A DNA stretch of 64,000 bases, taken from NCBI GenBank assembly GCA_039194995.1, contig JBCCVR010000010.1, positions 1 to 64,000 of the forward strand, written 5' to 3'. This stretch comes from CCY15215 sp039194995 (GTDB taxonomy: Bacteria > Cyanobacteriota > Cyanobacteriia > Cyanobacteriales > Spirulinaceae). A program made the translations under genes and the position numbers. Below are positions 26,220 to 34,151 of the stretch, in pieces. The notes beneath the pieces are model-generated. The model was not told the DNA's origin. It ran no database searches and saw only the letters and a list, made by a program, of their open reading frames with translations. Numbering within the stretch: the stretch's first letter is position 1; every line of letters begins with the position of its first letter.

Positions 26220-26304
26220 TCGTTTTCATTATCCTAATATCATTAGTGCGGTAATGGCATCTTGCCCGCTTGTTAACCAACGCTTCCGATTGTTCGATCG
26301 ACAT

Positions 26305-29300
26305 TCAGGATTTTGAGTTTGAACTGGACAAAAGCGATTTCTTGTACCTTTGTTTTAATCGCTGTCGTCCTTGTTTTAAAGCTAAATTGGTTTTCAAATC
26401 GCTTGGCTGGGAAGAGGCCGTTTGTTGCCCGGATAAGTATTGACTGAGTTGCCGAATGGTTGAATAGTTAAAAAGATCGACTATCGCAACATCTTTGGCT
26501 AAATCCGGCAATTGTTTTAGGATTTTCCCATAAACCCGGGTGAGTAGTAAAGAGTTCCCGCCTAAATCAAAAAAGTTGCGATTGACTCCCACCCGTTCTA
26601 AGTCGAGAACCTCTTGCCAAATTGCTGCAATGGTTTGTTCGAGAGAACTTCGAGGAGCAATATCGGGTTCGCTGTTTTCGGTGGGTAAATAATCGGGAAG
26701 GGGTAACGCACGACGATTCACTTTTCCATTCGCAGATAAAGGAAACGTTTCGAGAAAAACAAATGCGGAGGGAACCATGTAATCGGGAAGGCGATCGCGC
26801 AGAAAATGCTTGAGCTCGTCAACGGGAATTTTACCGTCCTCTTGGATTATATAAGCCACTAAACGCTTGTTTCGCAAATCGTTCCCCACCACTTCCGCGA
26901 GGGCTTGTTTGATGCAAGGATGCTGAGTTAAAGCCGATTCAATTTCTCCTAACTCAATGCGATAGCCGCCAACCTTAACTTGAAAGTCTTCTCGTCCGAG
27001 GAATTCAATATTGCCATCGGGGAGATAGCGTCCCAAATCTCCGGTTTTATAAAGCCGTTCCTTGGTTTTGGGATGGATGATAAAGTGCTTATCTGTTTTT
27101 TCGCGATCGCGCCAATATTCCCGTGCCAAGCCGATCCCGCCAATGTACAAATGTCCGGCAACCCAAGTGGGGCGAGACTCTAAGTTTTCGTCTAACACAT
27201 AAAAGCGCTGATTGGCGAGGGGAACACCGTAAGGAATGCTTTTCCAAGTAGGATCGACGAGATCGATGGGATAGTAAATCGACCAGATCGAGGCTTCTGT
27301 CGCGCCTCCCAAACTGACAACGCGCACATCTCGACCGAGGGTCTGAATTTGTTCGGGTAAAGAGAGGGGAATCCAATCGCCACTGAGGAGAACTAACTGT
27401 AAATCCCCTAAATCCCTTGTATAATCGACCATCATCTGCATTAAGGCCGGGACGGAATTCCAGAGGGTAATCTGGTATTGTTGCAAGAGTTCTTCCCAAT
27501 GTCGGGGATCGCGATCGCGACGGGCTTCCGGAAGCACGATCGCCCCCCCTGCGGCCAAGATACCGAAAATATCGTACACCGAAAGGTCAAAACTCAGGGA
27601 AGAGAGAGCCAGAACGCGATCGCTGGCATCAACGCCAAAGCGTCGGTTAATATCTTCGATGGTATTGACGGCTCCTCGATGGTCGATGGCAACGCCTTTG
27701 GGCATTCCCGTGGAACCCGAAGTGTAGATGAGATAAGCCAGATCCTCGGGAGCTTGTTGGCGCTTTAAAGGTGCAGTACTTTCTTCTGTCAAATCGTCGC
27801 GATCGACGCACAAGCAAACGACTCCTGATGGCCAAGATAGGGTCTCGTGCAACCATGATTGAGTCAGAACGATACCGATTTCACTATTCGCAAAGAGTAT
27901 CTTGCGGCGTTCTTCCGGCCAAGCCGGATCGATGGGAACGTAAGCGGCTCCCGAAGCTAAAATCCCCAAAACCGCAACGACTTGCTCCCATCCCTTTTCC
28001 ATGACCACCGCAACGAAGCGATCGCGACCCGCTCCCAGTTTTTGCAAGCGATGGGCGATTTGGTTGGAAAAGTTAAATAACTCTTGATAAGTAAGGGTGC
28101 GTTGCGGTGCGATAACGGCGAGTTCGTTGGCTCGTTCTGCCACTCGGGCGGCAAACCCTTCGTGCAAGAGAGCTTCGGAAATAGGTGCATGAGTCGCATT
28201 GATGGCATTGGTGCGGGCGAGTTGCGCAGAGGGAAGTAAGGATTGCGTCTCTTGCCAAGGAGTTGCAGAGGTCGCTAGAGTCTCGAGCAAGCGACAATAA
28301 GCCGCAAACATTTCAGCGACCAAATCCTTCGGAAATAATTCCTCCACGACATCCCAATTAAACGTCAAATCTCCCTTTTCTTCCCAAACCTGTACGTCCA
28401 TCCATGCTTGCGATGCCTGGCTGATGGCATAAACCAATTCGCCCAAATGGGTGAAACTCGAGGTTTCCTGACCCAATGCACCCATCCCGAGGGTACTGGT
28501 AAAAACAATGGGGAAGGCGTTGGGAGTCGTCCCGTTGGCGCGCGCGAGTTCCCGCGTCACTCGAACGCCGCTAAAGTAGCGGTGTTCGAGATCTTGCCAC
28601 AATTGCTTTTGGATGGCGATCGCGCGATCGCGAAAGGAGAAGGTTGAGGGCGCATCGATGGCCAAAAGCGTTGTCGAGGTAAAATCCCCGATTAAATCGT
28701 TCACTTGGGGGTGAAAGGGCAAGCGATTGAAAAGCGCCAAATTGACGGTAAAACTCGGATTTTTGCTCCAAACTCTCAAGATTTCGCAAAATGCTGCGAG
28801 TAAAACCACTGAAGGAGTCACGCCTGCGTTTGCCGCCCGATCGCGCAGTTGCTGCCATTCTACACGGCTCAAGCGCCCGTCATAGCGCTTGGCTCGCGGC
28901 TGTTTAATGCTACTGGGATGTCGGGCTAAGGGCAATTCTGGGGTGGGGGGAAGCGTTCCGATACGAGAGAGCCAATAATCCCGCGATCGCCGATATAAGG
29001 CTGTCGTTTCTAACTTTTGTTCTGCCAGCACGCAATCTCGAAAGGTAATTTCTAAAGGCGGGAGGCTGACTTCGGGTTGATTGTAGCGTTGCGACCATTC
29101 ATCAAACAGGCGAAAGAAACTCCACGCATCGAAGATTTGTAGGTCATAGCTGACGTGCAGGCGAACGCGCTCCCCGGGCAGTTGCGTGGCGCGAAATTCA
29201 AATAACGGCCAGCGATCGCCGCTTAACACTTGGTGGGAGAGTTCTTCGCGAACGCCTTCGATGGCGCGATCGACCTCGGTTGGGGAAGATTGCCGCAAAT

Positions 29301-29769
29301 CTAGAACCGCAATTTCATAAGCCGGAACTTTTTCGAGAACCTGTTGCTGACCGTCGGGAAGGATAATCGCCCGCAGCATATCGTGGCGATCGATTAAATC
29401 CAGTAGGGCGCGGTTCAAGCGTTCTAAATCCAATCCTTCGCTCTCGATCTCATAGTAGCCGTGGTTGGCCACGTTACCCAATTCCATCACGTCCAAGCGA
29501 CCCACCCAATAAGCGTGTTGCAGATCCGTGAGAGGAAAGGGATTGTGACGACCTTCGGGATCCCGAATGAGAGGAGGAAGGGAGGAAAAGGTCTCTGTGG
29601 CTTCTCCTTCCTCGAGGAGCGCCAGAAGTTCGGTTTTTCGCTTTTGTAAGGCTTGGCGCAAGTCAACGGTTAATCCTCCCGCAGGGGCATCAACCGCAAG
29701 AAATTCGCCTTCAACGGCGAGTTTGATATCTTTGGCGCGGAGCTCTCGGAGTAGAAGCTGTAATTCCAT
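26305..29769 (-). CDS. NRPS: TubC docking-cyclization-adenylation(Cys)-PCP
   Basis: One-module NRPS of 1154 residues. An N-terminal TubC-type docking domain (about 1-55, LLRELRAKDIKLAVEGEFL) is followed by a heterocyclization domain marked by the DxxxxDxxS motif (DLQIFDAWSF) in place of HHxxxDG. The adenylation domain has A3 IYTSGSTGMPKG, A4 SFDLSVYDIFG, and A8 near GREDFQVKVGGYRIELGE. A PCP follows (NFFDLGGNSLLL). Reading binding-pocket positions by eye gives D-L-Y-N-L-S-L-I-W, the usual code for cysteine. The module should condense an aryl-thioester with Cys and close a thiazoline ring. No epimerase, oxidase or thioesterase is fused, so the intermediate passes in trans. It is separated from the KAS III-ACP gene by a GTTATCA array. 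Confidence 0.92.
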   Translation of the reverse strand: MELQLLLRELRAKDIKLAVEGEFLAVDAPAGGLTVDLRQALQKRKTELLALLEEGEATETFSSLPPLIRDPEGRHNPFPLTDLQHAYWVGRLDVMELGNVANHGYYEIESEGLDLERLNRALLDLIDRHDMLRAIILPDGQQQVLEKVPAYEIAVLDLRQSSPTEVDRAIEGVREELSHQVLSGDRWPLFEFRATQLPGERVRLHVSYDLQIFDAWSFFRLFDEWSQRYNQPEVSLPPLEITFRDCVLAEQKLETTALYRRSRDYWLSRIGTLPPTPELPLARHPSSIKQPRAKRYDGRLSRVEWQQLRDRAANAGVTPSVVLLAAFCEILRVWSKNPSFTVNLALFNRLPFHPQVNDLIGDFTSTTLLAIDAPSTFSFRDRAIAIQKQLWQDLEHRYFSGVRVTRELARANGTTPNAFPIVFTSTLGMGALGQETSSFTHLGELVYAISQASQAWMDVQVWEEKGDLTFNWDVVEELFPKDLVAEMFAAYCRLLETLATSATPWQETQSLLPSAQLARTNAINATHAPISEALLHEGFAARVAERANELAVIAPQRTLTYQELFNFSNQIAHRLQKLGAGRDRFVAVVMEKGWEQVVAVLGILASGAAYVPIDPAWPEERRKILFANSEIGIVLTQSWLHETLSWPSGVVCLCVDRDDLTEESTAPLKRQQAPEDLAYLIYTSGSTGMPKGVAIDHRGAVNTIEDINRRFGVDASDRVLALSSLSFDLSVYDIFGILAAGGAIVLPEARRDRDPRHWEELLQQYQITLWNSVPALMQMMVDYTRDLGDLQLVLLSGDWIPLSLPEQIQTLGRDVRVVSLGGATEASIWSIYYPIDLVDPTWKSIPYGVPLANQRFYVLDENLESRPTWVAGHLYIGGIGLAREYWRDREKTDKHFIIHPKTKERLYKTGDLGRYLPDGNIEFLGREDFQVKVGGYRIELGEIESALTQHPCIKQALAEVVGNDLRNKRLVAYIIQEDGKIPVDELKHFLRDRLPDYMVPSAFVFLETFPLSANGKVNRRALPLPDYLPTENSEPDIAPRSSLEQTIAAIWQEVLDLERVGVNRNFFDLGGNSLLLTRVYGKILKQLPDLAKDVAIVDLFNYSTIRQLSQYLSGQQTASSQPSDLKTNLALKQGRQRLKQRYKKSLLSSSNSKS

Positions 29770-29772
29770 CGG

Positions 29773-29814
29773 GTTATCAGTTATCAGTTATCAGTTATCA
29801 GTTATCGGTTATCA
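29773..29814. repeat. Heptamer array GTTATCA, six units
   Basis: Units at 29773, 29780, 29787, 29794, 29801 (variant GTTATCG) and 29808 fill most of the 60-base gap between two codirectional biosynthetic genes (KAS III-ACP and NRPS). Confidence 0.9.
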
Positions 29815-29829
29815 GTTCCGACCGCTTCC

Positions 29830-31353
29830 TTAGAAATGGACGATTTCTCGAGGTCTATCGCTTTGGGTCGCAGAGATATCGCTCAATTCTTTTAAGAGCA
29901 GGCGATCGAGGAGATAGTCGGCAAGGCGATCGCAATTGTTCTCGCCAAAGAATTGTTGCAGGGGAACTTGGATGCGAAAATCTTCCTCTAAACGTCGTTT
30001 GAGTTCGATCGCCACGAGGGAATCTAATAAACCCCCAAAGGATAAATCAGACGTGAGTTCATCGGGGGAACATTGGAGATACACGGCCAACCAACCCAAA
30101 AGATAAGTCTTCAGCAGAGCGGGCTGCTCTGAGGGAGAAGCGTTCAAAATGGATTGCACAGATAGGGTCGGATTCGATACCGAAAGCATCTTTGACCCCT
30201 GCAATGGTGCTGCCCGTTCTCCGACTTCATTAACGTTCGTCCCTACTCGTTCTTCGGCTTCGGAAATGTCTTGGGGCGGGGCGGGAGGGGTTCCCAGCAC
30301 CGTGTCTCCCCAACGCACGATCGCGGCGGCAGCAGTGGCGGCGGCACCGTTGGCATAAATCAAGACGAGGTCGCCTTTGTTAATTTTACCCGTGCGAGCG
30401 GCACGCTCTAAATTGGCAAGGGGGAAAACCGGCCCGATATTGCCATAACGGGGATAGAGATTGAGGACGCGATCGCGATCGATTCCCAAGGCTCGGGCGC
30501 AGACATCAGCATACCAAGCTGTCGGCGTATTGAAGGCGAAAAAGTCGATCTCGGCAAGATTGACCCCGGCAATCTCAGCAGCTTTTTGGCAGCACGATCG
30601 CGCTGCATCGGCGGCGGTTTCGGCGAGAGCCATAGCATTATCCCCCGTTCTAGCGAGGGTTTGGGTTTGCCCCTTGCTATTGTCTGCCAGTTCATAGCGA
30701 TAGGCATCGCAAGTTTCCGTCGTTGGGGCGATCGCTACGCCTAAAAGGCCTTCCTCCCCGGCAACGGGACTGACGATAAATGCACCCGCCCCATCTCCTA
30801 GAGTCCAAGAAAGGGAGTCGGCATTGTCCGTAGCATTTGAGCCGAAGTGAGAAACGACAACGAGAATATTTTCATAAATTCCCGACTCGATAAAGGCGCG
30901 AGCGCTTTGCAGAGCAACCAGTGCACTCCCGCAGGTGGATTCAATAGTCCACGCCGGACAGCGCAGCCCGATGGATCGGGATAAATAAGCCGCATGACCG
31001 GGGCCGAGACGATTGGGAAAGAGGGGGGAAACCAATGCGAGATCGATATCTTCCGGGCTGAGTCCGGCGAGGGCGATCGCTTCTTTCGCCCCCCGACACT
31101 CTAATGCCAACCCCGACTCTTCCCCGAGGAGAGTGCGTCGTTCTCTCGCCCCTCGAAAGGGATCGTCAAGATAGGGGGCAACGGCTTGAGACCAAATATC
31201 GGGATTTCTATTTCCCATCATTGCCGCACCTCTCCTCTGTCGCTTTCTCGGTTTTGGTAGCAGGTGCGGGAAATTCTCGCGCCAATAGGTATTGGTGCGA
31301 ATGGTTTCGGGAAAGCTCAAGGCTAGAGAACGGATGCCGATAGAAGGGTTCAT
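29830..31353 (-). CDS. KAS III-like enzyme fused to a carrier protein
   Basis: A 507-residue fusion. Residues 1-340 are a ketoacyl-synthase III fold with the active-site Cys in ESTCGSALVAL and a C-terminal Asn-region block YPRYGNIGPVFPLANL. Residues about 410-490 are a carrier domain with the Ser in FGGLLDSLVAIELKRR. The linker is variable. The catalytic His normally found in a Q/HQAN-type block is missing: the equivalent stretch reads FNTPTAWYAD. Such Cys-only or altered-triad KAS III proteins often act as acyltransferases, moving an acyl group to a non-malonyl acceptor. Here it may shuttle the aryl or thiazoline intermediate to the next module. It is third in the left operon. Confidence 0.8.
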   Translation of the reverse strand: MNPSIGIRSLALSFPETIRTNTYWRENFPHLLPKPRKRQRRGAAMMGNRNPDIWSQAVAPYLDDPFRGARERRTLLGEESGLALECRGAKEAIALAGLSPEDIDLALVSPLFPNRLGPGHAAYLSRSIGLRCPAWTIESTCGSALVALQSARAFIESGIYENILVVVSHFGSNATDNADSLSWTLGDGAGAFIVSPVAGEEGLLGVAIAPTTETCDAYRYELADNSKGQTQTLARTGDNAMALAETAADAARSCCQKAAEIAGVNLAEIDFFAFNTPTAWYADVCARALGIDRDRVLNLYPRYGNIGPVFPLANLERAARTGKINKGDLVLIYANGAAATAAAAIVRWGDTVLGTPPAPPQDISEAEERVGTNVNEVGERAAPLQGSKMLSVSNPTLSVQSILNASPSEQPALLKTYLLGWLAVYLQCSPDELTSDLSFGGLLDSLVAIELKRRLEEDFRIQVPLQQFFGENNCDRLADYLLDRLLLKELSDISATQSDRPREIVHF

Positions 31354-31442
31354 AATTTTTTGGGTTCGACTCCATTAACGCATGGACGTTATATCAGACG
31401 TTATATCAATAGTCAAAATTGAGAGAATTGATATTAAAAGTT

Positions 31443-31835
31443 TTACATTGCGATCGCCCAAGCGACGGCATAGCGGGATGTATGGCTGATACTTAAGAGC
31501 CATCCCGCTATCCCTGCATTGGCGGCGGCGATTTGGCCGCGATCGCTCAAGGCAACGGCAGGCGCGCCATGAGGCAATCTTTGAATCTCCACATCCAACA
31601 GCGAGAGTTCGGGTAAATAACTGAGGATGCTTTGTTTGGCAGCCAGACGACCTCCTAAATATTGCAACCGTCGCTCTCCTCCCTCCCAAGCATGGCGTTC
31701 GGCGAAGGTGAAGTATTGTTCTTCTTCGATCGCTCTCAGGCTATCTATCTCGACGAGGGTCAAGGTGCGATCGCTCAGTATCTCTGAAGGAAAATTACGG
31801 GTTGGGTTATAAAATTTTAGGAAGTTGTCTGTCAT
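31443..31835 (-). CDS. Degenerate AcpS-like phosphopantetheinyl transferase
   Basis: Protein of 130 residues with the AcpS fold pattern: LTLVEIDSLRAIEEE, then GGRLAAKQSIL, VEIQRLPHGAPAV and the C-terminal LSISHTSRYAVAWAIA. In active AcpS the Mg ligands are Asp in GIDLVEI and Glu in AAKEA. Here they are Thr (TLTLVEI) and Gln (AAKQS). The intact AcpS encoded at 21985 has both. It probably lacks transferase activity and may bind carrier domains in another role. Its start lies 11 bases after the salicylate synthase stop, so the two are coupled. Confidence 0.72.
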   Translation of the reverse strand: MTDNFLKFYNPTRNFPSEILSDRTLTLVEIDSLRAIEEEQYFTFAERHAWEGGERRLQYLGGRLAAKQSILSYLPELSLLDVEIQRLPHGAPAVALSDRGQIAAANAGIAGWLLSISHTSRYAVAWAIAM

Positions 31836-31845
31836 GAGTGCCGTA

Positions 31846-33171
31846 TTACTCGACTACGATATTGGCGAGCATCGTGTTCATTTTGTTAACGGACTCGATA
31901 TATTCATTGCCGGGAACGGACTCGGCCACGATTCCTGCTCCTGCATTGAGATGAATTGTATCGCCGTATTGGAAAACCGAGCGAATGGCAAGGGCGAAAT
32001 CGGATTCCCCGTTCCCACTGACCCAGCCAATGCTGCCAGCATAGAGGTTGCGCGGTTCGTCTTCAAGGCGATCGATCCAGTGCAATGCCTGCTGTTTGTC
32101 GATCCCGGAAACCGTAATGCCGGGGAAGAGGATTTTCAGTGCATCCCACAGGGTGCGCTCGGGCTGGAGGAGACCCCCCACGCGAGAGGAAAGATGCTGA
32201 ACGCAACGATAGCTCTTAATTTCCATAAAATTAAACACGCCAACGCTATTCGGCAGGCAAACCGAGGCCAGTTCTTCTTGGGCCAGCCAAGCAGAGAGAG
32301 CATGTTCTTTCACTTCCTTGGCATCGGAAAATAACTCGGCATAAAGGCGCAAGTCTTCTTCTCGGGTTTCTCCACGCGGCCGCGTTCCCGCTAAGGGATT
32401 CGTAACCACCCAACGTCCGTCCGTCGTTTTCATGAGAATTTCTGGACTGAACCCGACACCCTTCATCTCTCCCAGTTCAAAGGCATAGGAACGGTAAGAA
32501 TTATTCGCTTGGTTGGCGATTGCATAGGTGCCGGGGACATTTAATTCTCCCGTATACTTGGCGCAGCGAGAAATAATAGCTTTTTGCAAGCGTTCGGCTT
32601 TTATCGCTGCAATGAGTTCTGAGACCCGACCTTCGTAATCTTGGCGATCGCTAAAGTCGATTGAGATAGGAGTCGCTTTATAGATCGGGAGGTGATTCTG
32701 AGCCGTTAATAGCGTCTCAATTTTTTCGATGGGTTCGAGACTCCGGCAGCGAATTCCTTCGGGAATAAAGATTAATTCTATCTCGGGAATCATGAGATGG
32801 AGCAAGTCGTTGTCGCTCTGCTTGGAGTAAGGAGAGTAAAAACTTGCCATGTCGAATGCTACATAACCATAAGCCGTCCAGTTTTCCAAAGGAAGAGCAT
32901 CCAACATCGCTTCAACTTGTTTGAGCGGATCGTGGGTGGGTTGGGAATTGGATTGATTCCCAGACATTTTAATTTGTTCCGGATTTGCCGTAACTTTAAC
33001 GTATTCGCCGATCGCGACTCGCACTTCTCCTTCACCTTCATAGAGAAGGTATCGATCGAGAAGTCCCGCTTCTTGAAAATTTTTCAGAACGATAAGAGGG
33101 TCGGTTGTATAGCCAGGAAAAAACTGTTCGCTATACTTCTGGCGAGTGAGATTTTTTGATTGAGCTAGCAT
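31846..33171 (-). CDS. Salicylate synthase (chorismate-utilising, MbtI/Irp9-like)
   Basis: Chorismate-binding enzyme of 441 residues that should convert chorismate via isochorismate to salicylate in one active site. The block LQKAIISRCAKY, the Mg-site region LAGTRPRG with EHALSAWLAQEEL, and LSSRVGGLL and FPGITVSGIDKQQALHWID fit MbtI/Irp9/YbtS better than anthranilate or aminodeoxychorismate synthases, which carry other residues at GTRPRG. It is first in the left-arm operon and divergent from the PKS gene over a 980-base spacer. It supplies the aryl starter of the pathway. Confidence 0.88.
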   Translation of the reverse strand: MLAQSKNLTRQKYSEQFFPGYTTDPLIVLKNFQEAGLLDRYLLYEGEGEVRVAIGEYVKVTANPEQIKMSGNQSNSQPTHDPLKQVEAMLDALPLENWTAYGYVAFDMASFYSPYSKQSDNDLLHLMIPEIELIFIPEGIRCRSLEPIEKIETLLTAQNHLPIYKATPISIDFSDRQDYEGRVSELIAAIKAERLQKAIISRCAKYTGELNVPGTYAIANQANNSYRSYAFELGEMKGVGFSPEILMKTTDGRWVVTNPLAGTRPRGETREEDLRLYAELFSDAKEVKEHALSAWLAQEELASVCLPNSVGVFNFMEIKSYRCVQHLSSRVGGLLQPERTLWDALKILFPGITVSGIDKQQALHWIDRLEDEPRNLYAGSIGWVSGNGESDFALAIRSVFQYGDTIHLNAGAGIVAESVPGNEYIESVNKMNTMLANIVVE

Positions 33172-34151
33172 TACTTTTCCTAAAGACTTGGGTGGATCGA
33201 CTAAAATACTTTCTGTCGAACAAATGCAATATCAAAACATTGCACCTATCCTCGATTTTGTTGATTTCGTTACTGTTGAATTCCGATCTTTAGAATTCCT
33301 TAACATTTACTAACATTATCAGCTTAATCAAATTGATTCTTCTTGTATCCGGTTTTTTTTTTGCCTCAAACGTATTTTTTTTGTTGTTAATCCAATTAAG
33401 AGTAAAGAATTATACGGGGCTCGATTGGCTTGAACAACCCCCTAATCAAAAGTATTTTTAATGAGTATCATTAATTTTTTTTATGATTCTGAGTTCCTGA
33501 AGAAAGATTTCCGAGAATTCTATCGCTCTTTTTCCTCGCCAAATAAAGCTTACAGACAAGATTAAGTTTTTTTTTTGACTTGTCTTGTCTTTACGGCAAA
33601 AGCTGTGATATTCTGTTTCATAAGTTTGAAAATCTTTACTTAAGCTGAAGTGCATCCAAACGACATCTTTTGAAGCTGAAAACCTTGCAGAATCAAGATA
33701 GTTCGGACAATATAGATGCAAATCAGTTTAACGAGACTCAAGTTAATTGATAATCGAACGCAATCAAAACCGCTATAAGCATCGGATTCGGGAATATATA
33801 TCCGTAAAATATGCGGTGAAATATGCAGTTAACGGACATGTAGCGATCGCGAACCCACCCCTCACCTTTATATCTAGTAGCAAATCTAGTAGAAGGTTTT
33901 CAAAAGAGGGTTTTCAGAAGCCTTAAATCAATCGCCCGTCATTAGGTTTATGGTTGGAGATTTCATCCGAAATCAACGTTTACCAATCATTGCATTCAGT
34001 AGGGACGTTTCCTAAAACGTCCGTAATTAATAGAGATTTATGAGGTCGTTAAAACCGAAAAATCCACGGGCAATTTAGCGATTGACGGGAGCGACTAATT
34101 GTTAATAACTAATCTCAACTCTTGAAAAACAAAGACAAACCTATTAAATAT
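33172..34151. other. Large divergent intergenic region between the cluster arms
   Basis: 980 bases with no credible gene. An 87-codon minus frame at 33458-33721 lacks homology and sits in AT-rich DNA. The region has long T-runs (33350-33382), a perfect hairpin GGACGTTT/AAACGTCC at 34003-34022, and must carry the divergent promoters for the salicylate synthase and PKS operons. I see no clear copies of the 22779-22866 repeats. Confidence 0.5.
34003..34022. repeat. Hairpin GGACGTTT-CCTA-AAACGTCC
   Basis: Eight-base perfect stem with a four-base loop, 130 bases before the PKS start. It looks like a short dispersed palindrome; no T-run follows. Confidence 0.5.

Noticed and set aside
2747..29814. 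Heptamer arrays as a CRISPR
   Set aside because: Units of 7 bases without unique spacers; no cas genes in the window.
33458..33721. An 87-codon minus-strand frame in the large divergent spacer
   Set aside because: No recognisable family, no Shine-Dalgarno site, AT-rich low-complexity DNA; better explained as chance.
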